A DNA stretch of 33,181 nucleotides from contig NZ_JABSNO010000018.1 in NCBI RefSeq assembly GCF_013294015.1, positions 35,613 through 68,793 of the forward strand. The letters are read 5' to 3'. Shown one piece after another: positions 16,375 to 23,389 of the stretch. Origin of the DNA: Frigoriflavimonas asaccharolytica. Lineage in GTDB: Bacteria; Bacteroidota; Bacteroidia; Flavobacteriales; Weeksellaceae. Position numbers and translations under genes: made by a program. The notes below the pieces were generated by a model. That model did not search any database and had not been told where the DNA came from. It saw nothing but the letters and a program-made list of their open reading frames with translations. Positions within the stretch are counted from its first letter, which is position 1. Every line of letters begins with the position of its first letter.

Positions 16375-17343
16375 TTATTGTATTTTGTTGTTTAAATTAA
16401 GGTTGAGCATCGAGTTTAAAATATTCATTTCTTCGTCTATGCTCAAGATTTGATTAAGAACTTCTTGATTATCAAGATTTTCTTTGTATTTTTCTAATAG
16501 TGAAATAACTTCTTCTGGAAGTTCGTTTTTTAGTTGCTCTGCTTTAAGATTTAACGCTGTATTTCTGCTTGATAAATCTTGCACCAAGGTATTGTTTGAA
16601 GATGTATTTTCTGATCTATTTAGTTCTGAAATTTTGGCTTCATCTACCAAATAAAATTCATTGATTTGCAAATTCCAAATAAATTCTTCGTCTGTTTTGA
16701 TGATTCTAAATAATTCAAATATCTGATTACTAGAATTATACCCACAAACAAATCTAATTTTAAACTGGTTGGTGTTTAGTTTTCCTAGTAATTTTTTTTC
16801 TACATCAATATTTTCAAACTCGTAATATTTGGTGTTTGGTTGGCTTAATAGATTTTCTATTTTGCTTGTTTTTCTATAATAATCTATTGCATAATTATTG
16901 GCTAAATTCCTGATTTTAGCGAAATCTAATGCTACTCTAGTTCCTATTAAATTGCTGTAAATATTGCTTAAAAATTCTGAAACGAGGGCATTTTGATATT
17001 TCCTGTCTGTGTTGAAATTTCTGCCATTATTTTCTTGTCTTAAAAATTTTTCTATATACTCCTCATTTGCATCTATCTCTTTATAAACCGTAAGAATATT
17101 GGCCTCCTTTTGTTTTTTAATTTTATCCAAAAGAACTATCAAGCTATCTGTGTATTGCAGATGAAATAGTTCTAACTTATTAATATCTAATCCATTAATA
17201 GATTTATCTGTAAAATAGGATTGTATAATCTCTGTTTTAATGATGATATTGATAAGATTTGGCTGATCAAAAAACTTACTTAAAAGCTTTAGTTTTTGTA
17301 TCCTTTTCTTACTTTTTTTTAAAATATCTTGCTCTTGGTCCAA
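16375..17343 (-). CDS. unrecognised ter-cluster protein, helical
   Basis: I do not recognise this 322-residue protein. It is hydrophilic, rich in Lys, Asn, Leu, Ile and Glu, with no signal peptide or TM segment. The N-terminal ~110 residues (from MDQEQDILKKSKKRIQ) and residues about 245-320 look alpha-helical, perhaps coiled coil. The middle (about 165-240) contains beta-like segments such as KYYEFENIDV, FKIRFVCGYN and FIWNLQINEFYLVDE. No catalytic pattern stands out. It lies between telA (6 bases upstream) and a terD-type gene (2 bases downstream), so it is almost surely co-expressed with them. It may be a TelA partner or a cluster-specific adaptor; that is inference from position only. Confidence 0.65.
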   Translation of the reverse strand: MDQEQDILKKSKKRIQKLKLLSKFFDQPNLINIIIKTEIIQSYFTDKSINGLDINKLELFHLQYTDSLIVLLDKIKKQKEANILTVYKEIDANEEYIEKFLRQENNGRNFNTDRKYQNALVSEFLSNIYSNLIGTRVALDFAKIRNLANNYAIDYYRKTSKIENLLSQPNTKYYEFENIDVEKKLLGKLNTNQFKIRFVCGYNSSNQIFELFRIIKTDEEFIWNLQINEFYLVDEAKISELNRSENTSSNNTLVQDLSSRNTALNLKAEQLKNELPEEVISLLEKYKENLDNQEVLNQILSIDEEMNILNSMLNLNLNNKIQ

Positions 17344-17349
17344 TTTATA

Positions 17350-18429
17350 TTAAGAGTTTTGCATTTGATTTTTCAATGTTTGTTCTAGGTTTTTCAATTC
17401 GCCATCTAAGGCTATTCTGTTTTGTGCACCTTGCTGTTGTATTTGTTTTACTTCATTTAAAGTGTTGATCAACGAACTTGTAGTTTCTCTTAAAGTTTCT
17501 ACAGAAACGATGGTTTGCTCGTTTGCTCGTGCTACATTTACAGTATTTTGCTGCAATCTTTGCGCATTTTTTCGCAAAATTTCTTCTGTTGTAGAAGATA
17601 CTTTATTTTGGATTTCAATATTTTGCTGTTGTCTGTGCATTGCAACGGCTAATGTTAATTGATTTTTCCAAACTGGCAGCGTTGTTGTCAAAATTGTCTG
17701 CGCTTTTTCTGCGATAGAAATATTGTTGGATTGTATTAACCTGATTTGTGGCAAAGATTGCAAAATAATGAAACGAACCACCTTTAGATCTGCTAATCTT
17801 CTATCCAATCTGGCAATAAAATCTCGCTTATCAGAAATTTGATAATCTTGATAATTGGCTGCATTGGCTTCCATTTGCACCAGTTCTTCGGTAGATTGTT
17901 GATGCTTTAAACTTCCAGCGATAATGTAATCTTCAATTTTTTTCACAGAATCTATATTTCCGGTAAAAATAGTCTGAAGCACAGCATTATCTTTTGTAGA
18001 ATTGATGATTCCTGCATTTACTTTATTAGAAATATCCGATATATTGGTTACAATTTTATCATATTTCACAAATAAAGTTTCTATAGAAGTGACCATTTTC
18101 CCAAAGAAAGGTATTTTTTTCAGGAATTTTTTCATGGAACTTCCTTCCAATTCATCTACATCTACGTAATTCAATTCTACCAGAAGTTTATTGATCAATT
18201 CTCCTACTTCTCCAGAATTAGATTTCCGTACATTATTCAAAAAACTATCACTTTGGCTTGCTAAAGAATTTTGCAAATCTGAGCCAAAATTTATAATAGA
18301 ATTAGGATTTTGCTCATCTATCGTAACTGCAATAGAATCGTATTTTTGTAAATCTACGGATTCTATTTTAGCAAGATCTACGTTTCCGCTTTTATCAATA
18401 GCGGTATTGGTATTTTGTTGTAATTCCAT
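17350..18429 (-). CDS. telA: TelA-family toxic anion resistance protein
   Basis: This is a 359-residue all-helical protein of the TelA (KlaA/YceH) family. Seen are FLKKIPFFGKMVTSIETLFVKYDKIVTNISDISNK, typical of the family's second helix pair, the FIARLDRRLADLKVVRFIILQSLPQIRLIQSNN region, and TLPVWKNQLTLAVAMHRQQQNIEIQNKVSSTTEEILRKNA near the C-terminus, all in the usual order. These proteins contribute to tellurite or antimicrobial-peptide tolerance by an unknown route and are commonly linked to terD genes. There is no signal or TM segment. It begins 1 base after a terD stop, and the unknown 322-residue gene follows at 6 bases. Confidence 0.88.
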   Translation of the reverse strand: MELQQNTNTAIDKSGNVDLAKIESVDLQKYDSIAVTIDEQNPNSIINFGSDLQNSLASQSDSFLNNVRKSNSGEVGELINKLLVELNYVDVDELEGSSMKKFLKKIPFFGKMVTSIETLFVKYDKIVTNISDISNKVNAGIINSTKDNAVLQTIFTGNIDSVKKIEDYIIAGSLKHQQSTEELVQMEANAANYQDYQISDKRDFIARLDRRLADLKVVRFIILQSLPQIRLIQSNNISIAEKAQTILTTTLPVWKNQLTLAVAMHRQQQNIEIQNKVSSTTEEILRKNAQRLQQNTVNVARANEQTIVSVETLRETTSSLINTLNEVKQIQQQGAQNRIALDGELKNLEQTLKNQMQNS

Positions 18430-18430
18430 T

Positions 18431-18985
18431 TTAGTTGTATAAATCTAAGTATTTCTGCAATCCTTCTCTTTGTCCGTTTCCTACGGCTTCAAATTTCCAT
18501 TCGCCGTTTCTTTCATAAATTCTACCAAATTCTACGGCAGTTTCTATAGAAAAATCTTCGTCTAGCTCATATTTCAAAATTTCTTCTTTGGTATCTGTAT
18601 TGAAAATTCTGATGAAAGAATTTCTCACCTGTCCAAAATTTTGGCTTCGTGAATCTGCTTCGTGAATCGTCACTACTACGATAATTTCTTTCACACGACT
18701 ATCAATTCCGGTAAGGTCTATTTTTATTTGCTCATCGTCTCCATCTCCATCTCCCGTAAGATTGTCTCCTGTATGCGTGATGGATTTATCTGGCGTTTGC
18801 AAATTATTAAAAAACACAAAAAATTTATCTTCTACCAATTTTTTGTTTTCATTTAAACCAAAAATAGAAGCATCTAGATCGAATTGTCCTCCGGTAGAAG
18901 AACTATTTGCATCCCAACCTAAACCGATGGTGAATTTTGGTGCGTTGATGTTTTCTCTTTGTCCTTTTTGTAAGTTGATTGCCAT
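18431..18985 (-). CDS. terD: TerD-family protein
   Basis: The 184-residue protein is a classic TerD. It opens MAINLQKGQRENINAPKF, then TIGLGWDANSSS, FDLDASIFGLNENKK and the Ca2+-binding acidic loop THTGDNLTGDGDGDDEQI. The C-terminal half has FGQVRNSFIRIFN and KYELDEDFSIETAVEFGRIY, shared almost word for word with the TerD at 21457. The protein is cytoplasmic, and probably associates with TerC or the membrane. Its start lies inside the end of the phosphoribosyltransferase gene (67-base overlap), so the two genes use overlapping reading frames. telA follows at 1 base. Confidence 0.92.
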   Translation of the reverse strand: MAINLQKGQRENINAPKFTIGLGWDANSSSTGGQFDLDASIFGLNENKKLVEDKFFVFFNNLQTPDKSITHTGDNLTGDGDGDDEQIKIDLTGIDSRVKEIIVVVTIHEADSRSQNFGQVRNSFIRIFNTDTKEEILKYELDEDFSIETAVEFGRIYERNGEWKFEAVGNGQREGLQKYLDLYN

Positions 18986-19794
18986 TGTATTTTATTTTTT
19001 AATTGATTGATGTTTGTTTGATATTCTGGAACTTGATGATAATTATTGCTAATTGCCAATCCCAGCATTTCTTCTAGTTTATTCTTTGAAATGTGATTAT
19101 AAAGATAGTCAAAATCTTTTTCTTCCATCAGAAGAATATATTTTGTAATTCTGGTATTGAATGCAAAATGTTTTCCATTAATTACTTCTACTAAATCTTG
19201 GGTGGTTTTTACTTTGAAATAGTTGTAGTGATTTTCAATTTTTGGGTGAATATTTTTGTTCATTAATTCTGCGAAATACACGAAAAAAAATTCTCCTTTT
19301 ACGCCATATTCTTTCAAAATTCTATCTACTGTATTTTCATGGCTGCCCGTGATTTTTATATCATCCAGAAAAATGCAGAATTTACCTTCTACAAAATGCT
19401 TGTCTATATAATATGTATCATTAGAAATTAAATTAATTCTCTCTTCATAGCTCATATTGCCGTAATCTTCTACATAAGTTTGTTGGCGATAAATTTTACC
19501 TTCTATACAAGCCGATTTTCCATTCGTAAAAAGAAAATAATTGAGCTCTTCTTTAAAATAATGGCACAAAAAATTGGACGCTGTAGGAATGCTGTAATAC
19601 GGACTTGGAAAGAGCATAATCTCTTCTTGCGCCAATATTTCTTCTTTAAAATCTGCAATAAAACCCTCAAAAAGGTGTTTTGCGAATTTTCTGGCAAAAT
19701 AAGTATCTCCAAATTTAAATTGGCTGTATTCTGCTTCATCAAAAGGGCAATTTTCTTGCGTTTCTATTTGATGTAAACTGTATCTTTTTCTCAT
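18919..19794 (-). CDS. phosphoribosyltransferase-fold protein of the ter cluster
   Basis: This 291-residue protein has the PRPP-binding motif FCIFLDDIKITGSHENT (about residues 141-157): two acidic residues followed by a TGS loop, as in type I phosphoribosyltransferases. Phosphoribosyltransferases paired with HAD enzymes are known in Ter gene clusters and are proposed to make a nucleotide-like metabolite. The rest (residues 1-130, and 200-260) is less familiar. The last ~22 codons overlap the terD start and are Lys/Thr/Gln-rich, so the C-terminal tail may not be conserved. It overlaps the HAD gene by 4 bases (ATGA), so translation is coupled. Catalysis is inferred; the base or substrate is unknown. 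Confidence 0.75.
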   Translation of the reverse strand: MRKRYSLHQIETQENCPFDEAEYSQFKFGDTYFARKFAKHLFEGFIADFKEEILAQEEIMLFPSPYYSIPTASNFLCHYFKEELNYFLFTNGKSACIEGKIYRQQTYVEDYGNMSYEERINLISNDTYYIDKHFVEGKFCIFLDDIKITGSHENTVDRILKEYGVKGEFFFVYFAELMNKNIHPKIENHYNYFKVKTTQDLVEVINGKHFAFNTRITKYILLMEEKDFDYLYNHISKNKLEEMLGLAISNNYHQVPEYQTNINQLKNKIQWQSTYKKDKEKTSTHQNSPSV

Positions 19795-20465
19795 TGTTTT
19801 TCTACTAGTTGGGCATTAAAGCCAAAGTTTTTTGCTCCTTGGAAATCTGCAAAAGCATTATCTCCAATATGTAAAATTTCATTTTTTTCGACCTGTTTTA
19901 TTTTTTTAACGGATTGATGAACCAAATCAAATATATTCGGGTTGGGTTTAGAAATTTTTACCTCATCTGAAAAAATTTTAAAAGAAAAGTAGGAACTTAT
20001 TCCTAATTTCTGCAACATTTTTTCCAAAGTTTCTCCACGTATGAAAGCGGTATTGCTAAGAATACTACTGGTTTTTCCTTCATTTTTAATCCTGATCAGT
20101 TGGTCTTCGATATTATCCCAAAGAATAACAGGCAGGTTTTCTAAAAATAATTGATCCATTTCCTGAAAATATAAATTCAATTGAACATTAGTAACATCTT
20201 CGAATTTTTTTCCTAAAGCATTTAAAATCAATAAATAAGCGGTTTCCCTTTCGATATGCCGTCCTGTTTTCTCGGAAATTTTGTTGAGTAAAACGTCATA
20301 ATATCTTACAGCTTTCCGAACTTCATCAAAACTTGCATCTATAGAAAAATGATCTTTCAATAATTGATCTCTTTTTACTTTAAAATCTGGATTAGATTTA
20401 ATGATGGTCAACCATAAATCAAAAGAAAAGTGCTGGTATTTTGCGATTTCTATTTCTATATTCAC
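19791..20465 (-). CDS. HAD-superfamily protein of the ter cluster
   Basis: The 224-residue protein shows all four HAD motifs. Motif I is FSFDLWLTI (nucleophile Asp16), motif II is SSILSNTAFI, motif III is KISKPNPNIFD and motif IV is LHIGDNAFADFQGAKNFGF. The residue two after the nucleophile is Trp18 in place of the Asp that acts as acid/base in phosphatases, a difference resembling L-2-haloacid dehalogenases, which have Tyr there. A helical cap is expected between motifs I and II. The start codon is GTG at 20465; no later ATG precedes motif I. It is 7 bases after terA and overlaps the phosphoribosyltransferase gene by 4 bases. It probably acts on the product or substrate of that enzyme. Confidence 0.82.
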   Translation of the reverse strand: MNIEIEIAKYQHFSFDLWLTIIKSNPDFKVKRDQLLKDHFSIDASFDEVRKAVRYYDVLLNKISEKTGRHIERETAYLLILNALGKKFEDVTNVQLNLYFQEMDQLFLENLPVILWDNIEDQLIRIKNEGKTSSILSNTAFIRGETLEKMLQKLGISSYFSFKIFSDEVKISKPNPNIFDLVHQSVKKIKQVEKNEILHIGDNAFADFQGAKNFGFNAQLVEKQ

Positions 20466-20472
20466 AAAAAAC

Positions 20473-21132
20473 TTATTTAGAGCCAGTTGCCCATTTCATA
20501 CCCCAATTGTACATTTTATCACAATCACTGTGCGCATTGTGAAAAGAAACCAATTTTTTCACCTGCAAATTGGTCGGCGAAAATATGATTTCTGCTATCG
20601 CGCAAAATTTTCTAGCATCTGTTTGCTCACCCATTTTTACTTCTATATCTGGGTTTCCTTCTACCTTTATGGTTACAACGCCATTAGTTTCTGCCCATTT
20701 TGCAACGCCATCATAGATAAAACAATAGATTGTCATTCTTTTGATGCCAGAAACTCCATTTGGATTAACGATAATATCTTCGCCAGAACCTGCAGCTGCT
20801 CCACGATCGTCTCCTGTATGCCAAATCCACGGGGAATCTGTAAATCTGCCTTGTCTGGTTTTTTGACTTCTACTTCCGCCATTTCCTTTAGAAAATTGCA
20901 CTCCATCGATAACGTTTTTTTCACCGTTATTTAGTTCATAAAAACAGCCGAGATCTAAATCTATTTCTTGGTTTCCACCTAAAAGACTGCTAAAAAAACT
21001 CTTTTTTGCTTTCCCTTGAGACCAATTGAGATTAATAACAATTTCGCTGGAAGCTGAACGGTTCTTGGTAAGATCTATAGAAGCCGTGTCGCCAGCTTTT
21101 TCTATGGTGACTTTTTGTAAATTAATTGCCAT
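20473..21132 (-). CDS. terA: TerA-like protein (TerD superfamily)
   Basis: This 219-residue protein resembles TerA. After MAINLQKVTIEKAGDTASI it has IDLDLGCFYELNNGEKNVIDG and SPWIWHTGDDRGAAAGSGED, where TerD would have the acid-rich loop. The C-terminal half, IYCFIYDGVAKWAETNGVV...CAIAEIIF...SFHNAHSDCDKMYNWGMKW, matches the TerA ending closely. TerA proteins share the TerD fold but lack some calcium ligands. The seven-residue opening MAINLQK is the same as in the terD neighbours, suggesting shared ancestry or gene conversion. The HAD gene follows at 7 bases. A 324-base gap with a structured element lies upstream. Confidence 0.85.
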   Translation of the reverse strand: MAINLQKVTIEKAGDTASIDLTKNRSASSEIVINLNWSQGKAKKSFFSSLLGGNQEIDLDLGCFYELNNGEKNVIDGVQFSKGNGGSRSQKTRQGRFTDSPWIWHTGDDRGAAAGSGEDIIVNPNGVSGIKRMTIYCFIYDGVAKWAETNGVVTIKVEGNPDIEVKMGEQTDARKFCAIAEIIFSPTNLQVKKLVSFHNAHSDCDKMYNWGMKWATGSK

Positions 21133-21456
21133 GAATTTATTTTATTCGTTGTAGATAATTTTGATGTGATACGGAATTTTGCAGCCCGATTTGATGATTA
21201 TTTTTAAATTTGAATCATCGAACCTCTTCGTTGGGTTTGAGTGGAAATCCTTTTGTGTGGCGAAGCAAAACATAAAGCTAGGTTCAAAATATTTATTATT
21301 AATATTCAAATCATCATAACTCGTTCCTTGTTTTGAGAACGAAAGGCATAAACGAAATTAAAGGAAAGGCTTTAATTGAAGTTTACAAACGAAGTTCATG
21401 CTGCCCAAAATAGTATTCATCTATAAAATAATTTAAATAATATATTTTGTTTTTAG
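21133..21456. other. 324-base non-coding gap in the ter cluster
   Basis: Non-coding between two minus-strand ter genes. Most of it is filled by the structured element at 21181-21406 (separate entry). I see no convincing promoter box or ORF. Confidence 0.6.
21181..21406 (+). ncRNA. expanded structured GCAGCCCG...GCTGCCC element (copy A)
   Basis: The 226-base element begins GCAGCCCGATTTGATGATT and ends ATGCTGCCC, with GCAGC/GCTGC able to close it as in copy B. It contains three perfect hairpins: GATGATT/AATCATC (21193-21219), TCGTTC/GAACGA (21321-21342) and AATTAAAG/CTTTAATT (21356-21377). Shared with copy B are GCAGCCCGA at the start, TTGAGTG near 21240, GAACGAAAGGC (B: GAACGGAAGGC) and GCTGCCCAAA. 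The orientation is that of copy B, opposite to the genes. Likely a structured RNA or a mobile-type repeat; no expression evidence. Confidence 0.4.
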
Positions 21457-22038
21457 CTATTTGATAATAGTTCCGCTGTAATATTTTTCTAAAAAGAAAC
21501 CTAAATCTGCTTTATACCCAATTCCTGATGCTTCAAATTTCCAGCTGCCATTTCTTTTGTACAATCTGCCAAATTCTACACCTGTTTCTATAGAAAAATC
21601 TTCATCTAGTTCGTATTTTGCTATTTCTTCATTGTTGGCATTATCTACAATTCTGATATAGGAATTTCTTACCTGACCGAAATTTTGTTTTCTGGCTTCA
21701 AAGTCTGCAATTGTTACCACGAAAAGAATTTCTTCTACTTTGGCATCTACTCTTGCAAGATCTACAATGATGGCTTCATCATCGTCTCCATCGCTGCTAT
21801 TTCCGTCGGGATCGTCGCCTGTGTGCGTTAAAGCTCCATCTGGTGAAACTAAATTATTGTAAAAAATAAAAGAATCTTCGCCTAATAATTTTCTATTAGC
21901 GTCTATCATTATTGCAGATGCATCTAAATCGAAACCTTCAGCACCAGTATTTCCTTCACGAGGATCCCAACCAAGACCGATGGTCAATTTGGAAAGTCCG
22001 ATGTCTATTTTTTGTCCTTTTTGTAAATTAATTGCCAT
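21457..22038 (-). CDS. terD: TerD-family protein
   Basis: This 193-residue classic TerD protein starts MAINLQKGQKIDIGLSKL, continues TIGLGWDPREGNTG and GFDLDASAIMIDANRK, and has the Asp-rich calcium loop GDDPDGNSSDGDDDEA. The end, FGQVRNSYIRIVDN and KYELDEDFSIETGVEFGRLY, is a near copy of the TerD at 18431-18985. The length equals that of TerD/TerE/TerZ in plasmid systems. It is the first ter gene in transcription order and has 399 bases of non-coding sequence upstream, so the cluster's main promoter may lie there. A 324-base gap follows. Confidence 0.92.
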   Translation of the reverse strand: MAINLQKGQKIDIGLSKLTIGLGWDPREGNTGAEGFDLDASAIMIDANRKLLGEDSFIFYNNLVSPDGALTHTGDDPDGNSSDGDDDEAIIVDLARVDAKVEEILFVVTIADFEARKQNFGQVRNSYIRIVDNANNEEIAKYELDEDFSIETGVEFGRLYKRNGSWKFEASGIGYKADLGFFLEKYYSGTIIK

Positions 22039-22437
22039 GATAAATATGTTTTGTTATAATTTTTAAGTCTAAATTCTATGTTTTATTAGATATGGTCTGA
22101 ATTGTAAATATATAAAAAGGATTTGTAACTAGAATTCATTTTAACAAAATTTGTGGATTTTTAAGAAAGAAAATTATTAACCTAAAGTATCTTTTTCGCA
22201 ATGGATCAATAGTCATTTGTTGACTATTTATGCTATGGGAAATTTACATGATAATTTTAGGAAATAATTTTGTTGATTTCGAAAAATTGACAATTTATTA
22301 TTGATTACTCAAATTGCGATGCAAACAAGATTATTAAAATTTAGTACAATTGGAAATTCTAACAGGCGATAATTAATATAATTTATAAAAATCTAAGACA
22401 AATTTAATTTAAACAAAAAGTAACTTAAAAATTCAAT
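22039..22437. other. 399-base non-coding gap upstream of the first terD
   Basis: No coding frame. A minus-strand TAAATTTG (22399-22406) could be a -7 box, but would give a leader of about 350 bases and has no well-placed TTG. An inverted repeat at 22208-22228 is listed separately. I see nothing else; the main ter promoter is probably here but cannot be placed. Confidence 0.5.
22208..22228. repeat. inverted repeat upstream of the ter cluster
   Basis: AATAGTCA and TGACTATT form a perfect 8-bp dyad around TTTGT. There is no T-run on either side, so it is not a terminator. Its place upstream of the first terD makes an operator or a cis element possible. Confidence 0.3.
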
Positions 22438-22791
22438 CTAAATTTTTGCTTTGTCTTGTATTTTATCAAATTGTTTGCGCAGTGCTTTTCTATTTGAAAT
22501 AGTGAAAGCAGCAATTACAAAATACATTACAACAAAAATAATTAACATTTTCAGACCTGGAACTTCCATGAAAAAAAGCAAAATTTGTGTAACAAAACCA
22601 AGTAACCAACCAATCATTATAATGACTGTATTTACGAAACTAAAAGGTGAAATTTTCGTGGCGACTACACCAAAAATTTTGAAGAATAAAGAACTTATTA
22701 ATAATAAAATTAACCATCCAAATCCTTGAAAGCCCGCAAACATAACGAGATACTCAGGATTGCTATCTATGGTTTTTAAAAATTCATACAT
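22438..22791 (-). CDS. small three-TM membrane protein, unknown
   Basis: This 117-residue protein has three hydrophobic segments (about residues 20-43, 52-74 and 78-96), followed by a basic tail SNRKALRKQFDKIQDKAKI that probably lies in the cytoplasm. No family is recognised. It is 2 bases after lemA and is thus likely translated with it. It may be an accessory membrane factor for the LemA/GIDE pair. Confidence 0.7.
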   Translation of the reverse strand: MYEFLKTIDSNPEYLVMFAGFQGFGWLILLLISSLFFKIFGVVATKISPFSFVNTVIIMIGWLLGFVTQILLFFMEVPGLKMLIIFVVMYFVIAAFTISNRKALRKQFDKIQDKAKI

Positions 22792-22793
22792 AA

Positions 22794-23366
22794 TTAAAAC
22801 ACAATTCCATTATAGTTTTTCTCTTCTGTAGAAACTTGCAACAAAGATTTTGCTTGATAATTTATCACTTTTGCTACTATTAAATCTGGAAATTCAGCAA
22901 TTCCAATATTGTACATATTCACACTTTCATTGTAAAATTCTCGACGATCTGCAATAGCATCTTCTATCTGAGAAACTCTGGATTGAAGCAATTGTAAACT
23001 TTGATTTGATTTGAGATCAGGATAATTTTCTGCAACTGCAAAGATGCTTTTTATTTGATTCTGCAAATCGTTGGATAGAGCAACCTTTTCTTCTGGTGAA
23101 TTACTTTTCAAAAATTGTGTACGAAGTTCTGTAAGTTTCGTAAGCATAGATTCTTCAAAATGCATCGATTCTTTTACTACTTTTATAAGATCTGGAATTT
23201 CATCTGCACGCTGTTTTAATATAATATCTATGTTGCCAAAAGATTTTGCGACGTTATTTTTTAACATTACCAATCTATTGTAAGCAGAGATTCCTGTATT
23301 TGCGAGACCAATTACAATTAAAACGACTATTACAATAGCTACCAAAAAATACATATTTAATTCCAT
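22794..23366 (-). CDS. lemA: LemA-family protein
   Basis: The 190-residue protein has an N-terminal TM anchor (residues about 6-22) followed by the LemA helical domain: AYNRLVMLKNNVAKSFGNIDIILKQRADEIPDLI, the signature, then AVAENYPDLKSNQSLQLLQ and DAIADRREFYNESVNMYNIGI, then a tail ending YNGIVF. LemA proteins have a long extracytoplasmic or cytoplasmic helical domain of unknown function, and are often found next to GIDE-domain membrane proteins in bacteria. Here it lies 23 bases downstream of such a gene. Confidence 0.92.
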   Translation of the reverse strand: MELNMYFLVAIVIVVLIVIGLANTGISAYNRLVMLKNNVAKSFGNIDIILKQRADEIPDLIKVVKESMHFEESMLTKLTELRTQFLKSNSPEEKVALSNDLQNQIKSIFAVAENYPDLKSNQSLQLLQSRVSQIEDAIADRREFYNESVNMYNIGIAEFPDLIVAKVINYQAKSLLQVSTEEKNYNGIVF

Positions 23367-23389
23367 TATTTTCTTCTTCTTTTATTAAA

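Noticed and set aside
9349-22038. Calling the cluster a tellurite resistance operon in the literal sense
   Set aside because: The names are historical; the phosphorylation triad and metabolite enzymes suggest a broader stress role and nothing here points to tellurite.
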